NCBI RefSeq assembly: GCF_005893125.1
Contig: NZ_VCJS01000137.1
Coordinates: 1-33,879 of the forward strand
DNA length: 33,879 nt
DNA from: Nonomuraea basaltis
GTDB taxonomy: Bacteria > Actinomycetota > Actinomycetes > Streptosporangiales > Streptosporangiaceae
Direction: 5' to 3'
The notes under the pieces: model-generated
Seen by the model: only the letters and a program-made list of their open reading frames with translations
Told to the model about the DNA's origin: nothing
Databases searched by the model: none
Translations under genes and position numbers: made by a program
In this document: positions 16,119 to 23,915 of the stretch, in pieces
How positions within the stretch are numbered: the first letter of the stretch is position 1
Layout of the letters: every line of letters begins with the position of its first letter

Positions 16119-16134
16119 CCAAGCGCTCGCTTGG
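16119..16134 (-). promoter_or_regulatory. Putative TetR-type operator, site D (best copy)
   Basis: The minus strand reads CCAAGCGAGCGCTTGG, an inverted repeat of CCAAGC with GCTTGG. It is 22 bases upstream of the monooxygenase ATG and is the most symmetrical of the four copies, so it defines the motif best. Confidence 0.6.
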
Positions 16135-16345
16135 GAGCGTACCACGACCACCGGGGGAGCCCCAGGCCAAAAGCAAGGCCTTCCCCGAAGGGGGCGCTTC
16201 GCGCCACTGGAGCCCGCCCGACGGTCCTCGCTAACGCTCGGGCGTTTGACGGCCCCCAATGGCCATTGACCATGACGTGCACGGATATGTCGTTGGCTGT
16301 GGGGCCTGGTATAGGCGCGGATATCGTCGCGCAGGCCTTCGAGTA

Positions 16346-16834
16346 TCAGGCCTGGACAGATCTCCAGGACTCCACCGTCGCTTCGGCAAGGGTTTCGATG
16401 CGGTGCCCGTATGCCAGATGCCCATCGAACACGAAGCTGCCGTCCCTGAACGGCAACCCGCAGAACGTAGCGCGGAAGTGCCTGGGAGATCCGCCCGGCG
16501 GGAGCGGCGCGTACGCCGCCAATGGTGCCATGTCGTAGCTCGACGGTGCCCTGTGATTGTTCCGCGCCACCTGATGAGCCGCCACGCGAAGCAGCGCGTC
16601 AAGGCCCTTGTCCACGTAGAGCTGCAGCTGGCGGAACTGACCGTCAAGGTACTTCTCATGAGCTCTGGAAGGATGCTGCAGGAGATACGCGCAGACCACA
16701 GGCGCGTGCCAGCTGTACATCCGAGGATCGGCCTGCTCTTCAGCCAGGATTCCGTGGTAATAGTCCACACACACGCCCAGCGGGCCGGCAATTGCACCGC
16801 AGTCGCACTGAGCCATGATGGGGCTATCTGTCAT
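16346..16834 (-). CDS. DUF5946 family protein
   Basis: A 162-residue protein of unknown function. It begins with a cysteine pair (CDCGAIAG) and another Cys about ten residues on. The middle HAPVVCAYLLQHPSR matches the conserved DUF5946 pattern of a His-containing helix followed by LQHP. The role is not known; the Cys/His residues suggest metal binding. The start is uncertain between ATG 16834, an upstream ATG at 16846 and a downstream ATG at 16816; none has a strong ribosome site. The gene stands alone between the LLM operon and a glycoside-hydrolase remnant. Confidence 0.7.
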   Translation of the reverse strand: MTDSPIMAQCDCGAIAGPLGVCVDYYHGILAEEQADPRMYSWHAPVVCAYLLQHPSRAHEKYLDGQFRQLQLYVDKGLDALLRVAAHQVARNNHRAPSSYDMAPLAAYAPLPPGGSPRHFRATFCGLPFRDGSFVFDGHLAYGHRIETLAEATVESWRSVQA

Positions 16835-16930
16835 GGCCTGCAACATAGGTGGCCGGCAACAGCCTTGTCGACGGGATTACAAACTGCCGAACGTCGCCAT
16901 CCTGGAGGGGCATGCCCTGCTCGTCCTGCG

Positions 16931-17220
16931 CTACGGGTTCCACCTGATGCCGGGATTGATGGAGCCGGTCCAGTTGAAGGTGGCCATGTTGTCCCACTGG
17001 TTGCCGGTGCCGTTGATGTCGGCCGGGTCCCAGCCGTTCCCTGAGATCGCGTACCAGGTCGGTTCCCAGGAGAAAACGCCGACCGCTCCGGCTTTACCGA
17101 AGGTCTCGCCTGCCTGCCCAGGTGGCCGGGTAGCCCGAGCACGGTGCCGAGCCGGTCACCACGTTGGGCCTGACGCCCGTTGACCTGCTGATCAGCTGAC
17201 CTGATCCCGTGCCATGCCAA
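16931..17220 (-). pseudogene. GH53 endo-beta-1,4-galactanase C-terminal remnant
   Basis: The minus strand from about 17096 to the TAG at 16933-16931 encodes GVFSWEPTWYAI, then WDPADINGTGNQWDN, then ATFNWTG and IRWNP. This is the typical end of bacterial arabinogalactan endo-1,4-beta-galactosidases (family GH53), including the WEP strand. A piece in another frame just upstream, about 17170-17110, reads GSAPCSGYPATWAG and fits the preceding part, so at least one frameshift lies near 17105. The rest of the enzyme is missing; the remnant stops against the 3' end of the M20 gene at 17231. No start or signal peptide remains. Confidence 0.6.
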
Positions 17221-17230
17221 GGACCAGCTC

Positions 17231-18364
17231 CTACGCGAGCGCCGTCACCAGGCCGATGGTCAGGGCCGTGCGTTCGGGGATCTGGTCGACCAGGACGTGC
17301 TCGTGGCGGGCGTGCGCCCCGTCGCCCACCGCCCCCATGCCGTCCAGCACCGCCCGTCCCAGCGCCGAGATGAAGTTCCCGTCGCTGGCGCCCCCCACCG
17401 ACGCCTCGTCCATCAGCCATCCGAACCCGGCGGCCACCTCCTGCGCCTCCTTGAACAGCCGCTGCGAGGCCGAGTTCGGAATCATCGGGGGCCGGTTCCA
17501 CTCGCCGGTGACGGAGATCGTGACGCGCGGGTCGGAGGCCTGCAGGTCCGCGAAGACGTCGTCGATCCGTCCCATCTCCGAAGGGTCGGTGACACGTACG
17601 TCGACGCCGCAGCTGGCGTGCCCGGCCGCCACGTTGCGTCCGGTTCCGCCGCTGATGAGCCCGACGTTCACGGTGGTGCCGCGCTCCCGGGAGGCGGCCC
17701 CGGCCAGGGTGGTGACGATCTCGGCGAGTGCGTGGACGGCGCTCGCCCCCGCGTACGGATCGAGCCCCGCGTGCGCCTCGACGCCGGTCACCCGCACGTT
17801 GAACAGCCCAACCCCCTTGCGCGCCGTCTTCAGCGCCCCGTCCATCGACGCCTCGAACACCAGGCTCGCCAGCGCGTCCGAGCTGGCGACCTCGATGTGC
17901 TCGCGCGAGGCCGGGCTGCCGAGCTCCTCGTCCCCGTTGAACAGGAAGCGCACGCTCGGATGCGGCAGGCCCAGCTCCCGCAGCCCGCGCAGCGCCCAGA
18001 TCGACTGCACCAGCCCCGACTTCATGTCGAACACGCCGGGCCCCGTGGCCTTGCCCTCCACCACCGCGAACGGCCACCCGGCCAGCGTCCCCGTCGGCCA
18101 GACCGTGTCGTAGTGGCTGAGCATGAGCACGATCCCGGGCGCGGTGCCCCGGTACGTCAGCTCCAGCACGTCGCCGTACTGGCCGCAGTCGTGCAGGACC
18201 TCCTCGTCCGGCGTCCCGAGCAGCTCGACGGCCCGGGCGCGGATCACGCGCAGCCCCTTGACCAGCATGGCCTTGTCGTAGCTGTGGGTCTCCAGCTCCA
18301 CCACGGCCTTGAGATCGGCGAGCATGGCCGGGAGGGCCTGCCGGGTCCAGTCGGTGATCAACAC
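17231..18364 (-). CDS. M20 family metallopeptidase, glutamate carboxypeptidase/CPG2-like
   Basis: A 377-residue zinc-dependent amidohydrolase/peptidase. Metal and catalytic residues are visible: His84 and Asp86 in LSHYDTVWP, Asp113 in GVFDMKSG, and Glu146-Glu147 in GDEELGS; a His in VEAHAGLDPYAG marks the dimerisation domain. It is closest in style to carboxypeptidase G2 and p-aminobenzoyl-glutamate hydrolases, which release Glu from folate-like compounds. The start is GTG 18364 with GGAAGGA upstream. It lies 19 bases downstream of the decayed abgT, on the same strand, supporting a former uptake-and-hydrolysis operon. No signal peptide is visible. Confidence 0.85.
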   Translation of the reverse strand: MLITDWTRQALPAMLADLKAVVELETHSYDKAMLVKGLRVIRARAVELLGTPDEEVLHDCGQYGDVLELTYRGTAPGIVLMLSHYDTVWPTGTLAGWPFAVVEGKATGPGVFDMKSGLVQSIWALRGLRELGLPHPSVRFLFNGDEELGSPASREHIEVASSDALASLVFEASMDGALKTARKGVGLFNVRVTGVEAHAGLDPYAGASAVHALAEIVTTLAGAASRERGTTVNVGLISGGTGRNVAAGHASCGVDVRVTDPSEMGRIDDVFADLQASDPRVTISVTGEWNRPPMIPNSASQRLFKEAQEVAAGFGWLMDEASVGGASDGNFISALGRAVLDGMGAVGDGAHARHEHVLVDQIPERTALTIGLVTALA

Positions 18365-18383
18365 GGGAATCCTTCCAGGGGAA

Positions 18384-18814
18384 TCAGCGAACGGGCGCTC
18401 CGGGGCCGAGCGGGCTGCCGAGCCACCAGAACGCGAAGAACAGCAGCGTCCAGACGACGAGGAGGGTGAACGCGAGGGGGATGGTCATGGAGGCGAGCGT
18501 GCCGATCCCGGCCGCGCGGCGGTAGCGCTGCAGGAAGCCCAGCGCCATCACGAAGTACGGGCTCATCGGCGTGATCGCGTTGGCGTCGATCGCGATGATC
18601 TCGCCGATGCCGGTCCATTTGAAGTACGCCAGGAACTGCGAGATCGCGAAGAACAGCACCAGGATCGGCGCCGTCTCGCGTAACCCGTGCGCCATGAAGC
18701 CGGGAATGTCCCTGCTGCTCGTGACCGTTCCGGCGGCCCGCCCGTACGCCCGCCGAGCAGGCGGAGCAGCGTGTTCAGCGAGCGCGAACCTGTCGTGGCC
18801 TCGGACGTGCTCAC
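18384..18814 (-). pseudogene. abgT: abgT-like p-aminobenzoyl-glutamate transporter, internally deleted
   Basis: The gene start is intact: AAAGGAGG lies seven bases before GTG 18814, and the AbgT-like N-terminus STSEATTGSRSLNTLLRLLGG follows. The frame then changes and most of the transporter is missing. A second block, in another frame, carries the late AbgT sequence GRAAGTVTSSRDIPGFM and APILVLFFAISQFLAYF. After GEIIAI the sequence jumps to NAITPMSPYF, which in intact transporters lies about 50 residues later, so there is a second, in-frame deletion. The final membrane segments (LAFTLLVVWTLLFFAFWWLG) and a stop remain. A full AbgT is about 500 residues; what remains could not form the transporter. 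Confidence 0.8.
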
Positions 18815-18859
18815 CGGCTGGCCTCCTTTCCAGATTACGGTCATCCATTACATGGGTTC

Positions 18860-20167
18860 ATGACCACTCCTGACAAGTCGCATCCATCCGATAAATCCGG
18901 ACGAGCTTCACGAAATAGGCTGCTCGGTGTGACCATCACCATGCCCGGCCTCACGGCCGTCGATCACGAGTTCACCGTCCCGCTCGACCACGCCGACCCT
19001 GGCGGGCGAACGATCCAGGTCTTCGCCCGCGAGATCCGCGACCCGGCCAAGACGGGCGAGGATCTGCCCTTGATGCTGTTCCTGCAGGGCGGTCCCGGCG
19101 GCAAGTCGCCCAGGCTCACCGGGCCCGCCCACTGGGCGCATGTGCTCAAGACGCACCGCGTGCTGCTGCTCGACCAGCGCGGAACCGGCCGCAGCACCCC
19201 GGTCACGGCCGCCACGATCGAAGGCACGGACGCCGAAACAGCGGACTATCTCCGCCACTTCCGCGCCGACTCCATCGTCGCCGACTGCGAGTTGATCAGG
19301 CGGGCACTGGGGGTCGAGCAGTGGGAGACCTGGGGGCAGAGCTACGGCGGCTTCGTCACGTTCACGTACCTGTCCAAGGCGCCGGAAGCGCTCAAGGCCT
19401 GTTACGTCACCGGCGGCACCCCGGGCCTGGAGAGCACCGCGGACGACGTCTACCGCCGCACGTACCCGCGCGTGCGCGCCAAGGTCGAGCGTTACTACCG
19501 CCGCCATCCCGGCGACCGCGCCAAGGTGCGGCGCATCGCCGAGCACCTGGCCGCGACCAAGGTCATGCTCCCCGACGGCGACCGGCTCACCGTGGACCGC
19601 TTCAAGCTCCTCGGCCAGGTCCTCGGCATGGGCGATGGTTTCGAGGTCATGCACTGGCTGGTGGAGGAGGCGTTCACCGGCGCCAGGCTCACCGACGAGT
19701 TCCTCTACACGGTGATGGCCAGGACGGGCTTCGTCGACTCACCGATCTACGCCGTGCTGCACGAGCACTGCTACGCCCAGGGGGCGGCCCCCGCCTGGGC
19801 CGCGCACCGGCTGCGCCCGGCCGACTTCGACGACCCCGAGATGCTCACCGGCGAGATGATCTATCCCTGGATGTTCGACGAGATCCGCGCGCTGCGCCCG
19901 TTCAAGGGCGCGGCCGAACTGCTCGCCGCGCGCTCCGGCTGGCCGCCCCTCTACGACCCCGCCCGCCTGGCCGCCAACCCGGTGCCGGTGGCCGCGATCG
20001 CCTACCACGACGACATGTACGTCGACCTCGGCCTCTCCCTGGAGACCTCCGAGCGCGTCGGCAACGTGCGCATGTGGGTGACCAACGAGTTCGAGCACGA
20101 CGGCTACCGCGTGCTCCCCGACCAGGTGATCCCCAAGCTCATGCGAATGGTGCGGGAGCCGCTGTAG
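18860..20167 (+). CDS. Alpha/beta hydrolase, proline iminopeptidase-like (S33)
   Basis: A 435-residue alpha/beta hydrolase of the prolyl aminopeptidase type. The oxyanion region LQGGPGG is at 75-81, followed by LLLDQRGTGRS, and the nucleophile is Ser161 in GQSYGG. The C-terminal catalytic Asp and His fall in the IAYHDDMYVD and NEFEHDGYR regions. The family removes N-terminal proline or hydrolyses related amides. The start is uncertain: ATG 18860 has no ribosome site, while GTG 18929 (VTITMPGL) matches where homologues usually begin. It is divergent from abgT, 45 bases away, and convergent with the histidine kinase, whose stop is four bases beyond its own. Confidence 0.85.
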   Translation: MTTPDKSHPSDKSGRASRNRLLGVTITMPGLTAVDHEFTVPLDHADPGGRTIQVFAREIRDPAKTGEDLPLMLFLQGGPGGKSPRLTGPAHWAHVLKTHRVLLLDQRGTGRSTPVTAATIEGTDAETADYLRHFRADSIVADCELIRRALGVEQWETWGQSYGGFVTFTYLSKAPEALKACYVTGGTPGLESTADDVYRRTYPRVRAKVERYYRRHPGDRAKVRRIAEHLAATKVMLPDGDRLTVDRFKLLGQVLGMGDGFEVMHWLVEEAFTGARLTDEFLYTVMARTGFVDSPIYAVLHEHCYAQGAAPAWAAHRLRPADFDDPEMLTGEMIYPWMFDEIRALRPFKGAAELLAARSGWPPLYDPARLAANPVPVAAIAYHDDMYVDLGLSLETSERVGNVRMWVTNEFEHDGYRVLPDQVIPKLMRMVREPL

Positions 20168-20171
20168 GACC

Positions 20172-21614
20172 TCAGACGGCAGGGGTGGGCTCGCGGAGCG
20201 GGAGGCGTACCTCGAACCAGGTGTCGCCCGGCACCGAGCGGACCTTGATCTCGCCGCCGTGCCGGCCGGCCACGATCCGGTAGGAGATGTCGAGGCCGAG
20301 CCCCGTGCCCTGGCCCACGCTCTTGGTGGTGAAGAACGGCTCGAAGATCCGGTCCTTGATCGCATCTGGCACGCCGGGGCCCGTGTCGCCGATCTCGACG
20401 ATCGCCTCGTCCTCGTCGTACGCCGTGCGGATCGTCAGCGTGCCCGACTCGCCCATCGCGTCGAGCGCGTTGTGGATCAGATTCGTCCAGACCTGATTGA
20501 GCTCGCCCGCGTAGCACGGGATGAGCGGAAGCGTGCGGTCGTAGTCGGTGACCACGCTGATGCCCGGCGGGGTCTTGCCACGGAAGATCGCGATCGTGCT
20601 GTCCAGCAGATCGTGCACGTCCACCTGCTGGAACGGCGCGCGGTCCATCTGTGAGTACTGCTTCGCCGAGCGGATCAACGAGGTGATGCGCTCGGTCGCC
20701 TCGGTCACCTCGCCGAGCATCTGCGAGATCTCGATGGCCTCGGCCAGCCAGCGCAGCGCCGCCGGGACGTGCTCCTCGCCCACCTTGGCCCGGATCTTCT
20801 CCAGGTCCTTGCCCGAGAATCCGGCGTTGACCAGCGCGGGAGCCAGGTCCCACGCATCCTCCACGCCCAGCTCGTCCAGCGCCTCGCCCAGCTCGTCCTC
20901 GGCGTCGGAGATCTCCATCGGCGAGCGCTGCGGCTGCTTGCCCAGATTGCTCGTGCACGCCTCCTGCCACTCGATCATCGTGCGCAGCTTCTCCGGCGGT
21001 ATGCCGTCCTCGGCCAGTTGGGCGAGCTGGAGGCGGGAGGTCCTGATCAGCGAGCGCAGCTCACTTACCGCCCGCACGGCCGCCGCGGCAGGGTTGTTCA
21101 GCTCGTGGGTGAGCCCGGCGGTGATCGTGCCGAGGGCGGTCAGCCGCTGCCGCCGGTCGATGATCTCACGCTGCATGCGGCCGCCGGACAGCAGGCCGTC
21201 GAGCAGGTGCATCGCCATCGGGAACCACTCGGCCACGATGTAGGCGAACTTCTTGGCGGGCAGCAGGAACATCCGCGACGGCGCGGTCGCGCGCAGCGTG
21301 TGCTGGTAGGTATCCGGCGCCCGGTCGCCGAGGTAGGCGGAGGTGGCGCCGCCGTACACGCCTGGCTGCGAGGTGCGGGGCATCGCGACGGTGCCGGCGC
21401 TGACCGTCTCGCTGCTCATCTGGATCTCGCCCTCGATCAGCACCGCGAAGCACTCGGCCGGCTCGCCCTGCCGGATGATGTCCTCGTCCTGCGCGTACGT
21501 CCGCACCCTGCCGCTGCTCGCGAGCTTGGTGAGCTGCTCGTCGGTCAGCCGCTCGAACAGGAAGAGCTTGCGCAGCTCGTCGATGTCGATGGTGCCCTCA
21601 ACGATGTCGGTCAT
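20172..21614 (-). CDS. Cyclic nucleotide-binding domain histidine kinase
   Basis: A 480-residue cytoplasmic sensor kinase. Residues about 15-130 form a CRP-type cyclic nucleotide-binding domain (LFERLTDEQL, IIRQGEPAECFAVLIEGEIQ). Then come the H box (GLTHELNNPA, His170), a long helical insert (about 185-300) and a full HATPase domain: N box NQVWTNLIHNALDA at 373-386, DTGPGV at 410-415, FEPFFTT, and GQGTGLGL at 434-441. No membrane segments are present. Its ATG overlaps the stop of the upstream receiver-thioredoxin-reductase gene by four bases, with GGAG upstream, so the two are a coupled signalling pair. Confidence 0.88.
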   Translation of the reverse strand: MTDIVEGTIDIDELRKLFLFERLTDEQLTKLASSGRVRTYAQDEDIIRQGEPAECFAVLIEGEIQMSSETVSAGTVAMPRTSQPGVYGGATSAYLGDRAPDTYQHTLRATAPSRMFLLPAKKFAYIVAEWFPMAMHLLDGLLSGGRMQREIIDRRQRLTALGTITAGLTHELNNPAAAAVRAVSELRSLIRTSRLQLAQLAEDGIPPEKLRTMIEWQEACTSNLGKQPQRSPMEISDAEDELGEALDELGVEDAWDLAPALVNAGFSGKDLEKIRAKVGEEHVPAALRWLAEAIEISQMLGEVTEATERITSLIRSAKQYSQMDRAPFQQVDVHDLLDSTIAIFRGKTPPGISVVTDYDRTLPLIPCYAGELNQVWTNLIHNALDAMGESGTLTIRTAYDEDEAIVEIGDTGPGVPDAIKDRIFEPFFTTKSVGQGTGLGLDISYRIVAGRHGGEIKVRSVPGDTWFEVRLPLREPTPAV

Positions 21615-23260
21615 TGCTTCTCCAGGTAGCGGTGAACGAGCGAGACGGCCATCGCGCCCTCCCCGACGGCGGAGGCCACCCTCTTGATCGAGTCGGCGCG
21701 CACGTCACCCGCGGCCAGCACCCCGGGCACGTTGGTCTCCAGGTAGTACGGCTCGCGCCGCAGCGGCCAGTTGCGCGGCCGCCGCCCGCCCTGGACCAGG
21801 TCGGGACCCGTCAGGACGAACCCCTTCGCGTCCCGCTCGATCGTCTCGCCCAGCCACGACGTGTACGGCTCCGCACCGATGAACACGAACAGCCACTGGG
21901 CGTCGACCGTACGCTCCTCGCCCTTGGTCGACAGCGTCAGCCGCTCCAGGTGATCGGTGCCGCCACCGCCGGTGACCTCCGTCTGGAGGTGCACGTCGAT
22001 GTTGGGAATCGCGGCGAGCTGCTCGATGAGGTAGTGAGACATGGACTTCTCCAAACCATCACCTCTCACCAACAAGTGGACCTTGCTCGCGAATCCCGCC
22101 AGGTAGACCGCCGCCTGCCCTGCCGAATTGGCCGCGCCGACGATGTGGACCTCGGTGTCCTTGCACGCGGGCGCCTCGGTCAGGGCCGCGCCGTAGAAGA
22201 CGCCCCGGCCGACGAACTCGTTCAGGCCGGGCGCCTCCAGGCGGCGGTAGGTGACGCCGGTCGCCAGGATCACCGCGTGCGCCGCGATCTCCCCGCCGTC
22301 CTTGAACCCGATCACCCGGGCCTGCCCGCGCGGCTCCATCAGGGTCACCTTGCGCGCCGTCAGCAGCTCGGCGCCGAACTTCTGCGCCTGCCTGCGCGCC
22401 CGGTCGGCCAGCTGCTGGCCGGAGACGCCGTCGGGGAAGCCCAGGTAGTTCTCGATCCTGGAGCTCTGGCCCGCCTGCCCCCCAGAGGCGTGCGCCTCGA
22501 CCAGCACCGTGTTCAGTCCCTCGGAGGCGCCGTACACGGCCGCGCCGAGCCCGGCGGGGCCGCCGCCGACCACGATCAGGTCGTAGAAGTCGGTGGCCGG
22601 GGTGGTCGACAGCCCGACCGCGGTGGCCAGTGTGGCGTGGTCGGGCGCCTCCAGCGTGGTGCCGTCGGCGGTCACCACCAGCGGCAGGCGGCGCCCCTCG
22701 CCGGCCGCCTTCACCAGCTGCGCGCCGTCCGGGTCCTCCGACAGCATCCACCGGTACGGCACGTGGTTACGGGCGAGGAAGTCGCGCACCCGGTATGACG
22801 GCGCCGACCACCGGTCGCCCACCACCCGCAGCTCCGACCGCTCGATCCGGTCGGTCCGCAGCCACGCGTCGAGCTGCCCGTCGATCACCGGGTAGAACTT
22901 CTCCTCTGGCGGATCCCACGGCTTGAGCAGGTAATGGTCGAGGTCCACCACGTTGATCGCCTGGATCGCCGCGTCGGTGTCGGCGTAGGCGGTCAGCAGC
23001 ACGCGGCGCGCGTACGGGTACATGTCCATGGCGGCCTCGAGGAACTGCACGCCGTTCATCTGCGGCATCCGGTAGTCGGCCAGGATGGCCGCCACGTCGT
23101 CGCCGCGCAGCCGCATCTCCTTGACCGCCTCGATGCCGTCGCTGGCCGTCTCGGCGCGAACAATCCGGTATTCCTGGCCATAGCGGCGTCTCAGGTCGCG
23201 GGCGACCGCCCGCGAGACGCCAGGGTCGTCGTCCACCGTCACGATGACCGGCTTGTCCAT
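21611..23260 (-). CDS. Response-regulator receiver fused to FAD thioredoxin-reductase-like domain
   Basis: A 549-residue fusion. Residues 1-125 are a receiver domain with acidic Asp10-12, phosphoacceptor Asp62 (LADYRMP), Thr90 and Lys113. Residues about 150-218 resemble a glutaredoxin-like module without a CxxC. From residue 225 there is a thioredoxin-reductase fold: FAD motif GGGPAG at 232-237, ENYLGFP at 270-276, NAD(P) motif HIVGAANSAGQAA, and the C-terminal GVLAAGDVR. The redox CxxC of true thioredoxin reductase is replaced (YGAALTEAPAC), so disulfide reduction by the normal route is unlikely. GAGAAGG lies six bases before ATG 23260. It is cotranscribed with the kinase downstream. Confidence 0.87.
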   Translation of the reverse strand: MDKPVIVTVDDDPGVSRAVARDLRRRYGQEYRIVRAETASDGIEAVKEMRLRGDDVAAILADYRMPQMNGVQFLEAAMDMYPYARRVLLTAYADTDAAIQAINVVDLDHYLLKPWDPPEEKFYPVIDGQLDAWLRTDRIERSELRVVGDRWSAPSYRVRDFLARNHVPYRWMLSEDPDGAQLVKAAGEGRRLPLVVTADGTTLEAPDHATLATAVGLSTTPATDFYDLIVVGGGPAGLGAAVYGASEGLNTVLVEAHASGGQAGQSSRIENYLGFPDGVSGQQLADRARRQAQKFGAELLTARKVTLMEPRGQARVIGFKDGGEIAAHAVILATGVTYRRLEAPGLNEFVGRGVFYGAALTEAPACKDTEVHIVGAANSAGQAAVYLAGFASKVHLLVRGDGLEKSMSHYLIEQLAAIPNIDVHLQTEVTGGGGTDHLERLTLSTKGEERTVDAQWLFVFIGAEPYTSWLGETIERDAKGFVLTGPDLVQGGRRPRNWPLRREPYYLETNVPGVLAAGDVRADSIKRVASAVGEGAMAVSLVHRYLEKQ

Positions 23261-23316
23261 GCCCTACCTTCTCCCCAGTGGTCCTCATTGAAGGATGTCA
23301 TGTGCGGGGGAGTGGG

Positions 23317-23330
23317 TGAGCACTCGCTCA
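23317..23330. promoter_or_regulatory. TetR operator TGAGC-N4-GCTCA
   Basis: TGAGCACTCGCTCA is a perfect 5-bp-arm inverted repeat (TGAGC, ACTC, GCTCA), 12 bases before the TetR ATG at 23343 and 56 bases before the divergent receiver-reductase ATG at 23260. This fits an autoregulated TetR that could also control the divergent operon. Confidence 0.6.
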
Positions 23331-23342
23331 TATCATGGGCGG

Positions 23343-23915
23343 ATGGGCACCCGCGATCGCATCATCGATGCCGCCGAGCAGGCACTTCACGAGTTCGGCA
23401 TCGTGGGGGCGACGACCAAGCGGATCGCGCACCAGGCCGGCTGCTCCGAGGCACTGCTCTACAAGCACTTCCCCGGCAAGGAGGCGCTGCTGCTCGCGGT
23501 GCTGCTCGAACGGGTGCCCGCGCTCGGCCCCGCCCTGACGCGGCTGCGGCTGAGCGTGGGGCGGGGCGACGTGGCCGCCAACCTCACCGACTTCGCGGTC
23601 GCCGCCGTCGAGTTCTACACCAGTGCGGCGACCATCGCCTCGGGCGTGCTCGCCGACCCCTCGCTCATGGAGCGGTTCAGGAGCATGCTCGCCCAGACCC
23701 GCACGGGCCCGCACGTGCCGATCCTGGTGCTGGCCGAGATCATCGGTGACGAGCAGCGCGGCGGCAGGATCGACGCCAAGACGGACGCGGACGCCGCCGC
23801 CGCGCTGCTGATGGGCGCCTGCTTCCACCGGGCGAACCTGTCCTACTTCGTCGATCTGCCGGACGACACCCCCACCTGGGCCGCCGCGATCGTCGACACG
23901 CTCGTCAGGCGATGA
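23343..23915 (+). CDS. TetR/AcrR family transcriptional regulator
   Basis: A 190-residue TetR protein. The N-terminal helix-turn-helix is clear (TKRIAHQAGCSEALLYKHFPGKEALL), with a short MGTRDRIIDAAEQALHEFG start that sets ATG 23343 as the beginning. There is no ribosome site, so translation may be leaderless. The perfect palindrome at 23317-23330 sits just upstream. Candidate targets are itself and the divergent receiver-thioredoxin-reductase/histidine kinase operon. Its stop codon overlaps the convergent SDR gene's 3' end by 11 bases. Confidence 0.88.
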   Translation: MGTRDRIIDAAEQALHEFGIVGATTKRIAHQAGCSEALLYKHFPGKEALLLAVLLERVPALGPALTRLRLSVGRGDVAANLTDFAVAAVEFYTSAATIASGVLADPSLMERFRSMLAQTRTGPHVPILVLAEIIGDEQRGGRIDAKTDADAAAALLMGACFHRANLSYFVDLPDDTPTWAAAIVDTLVRR

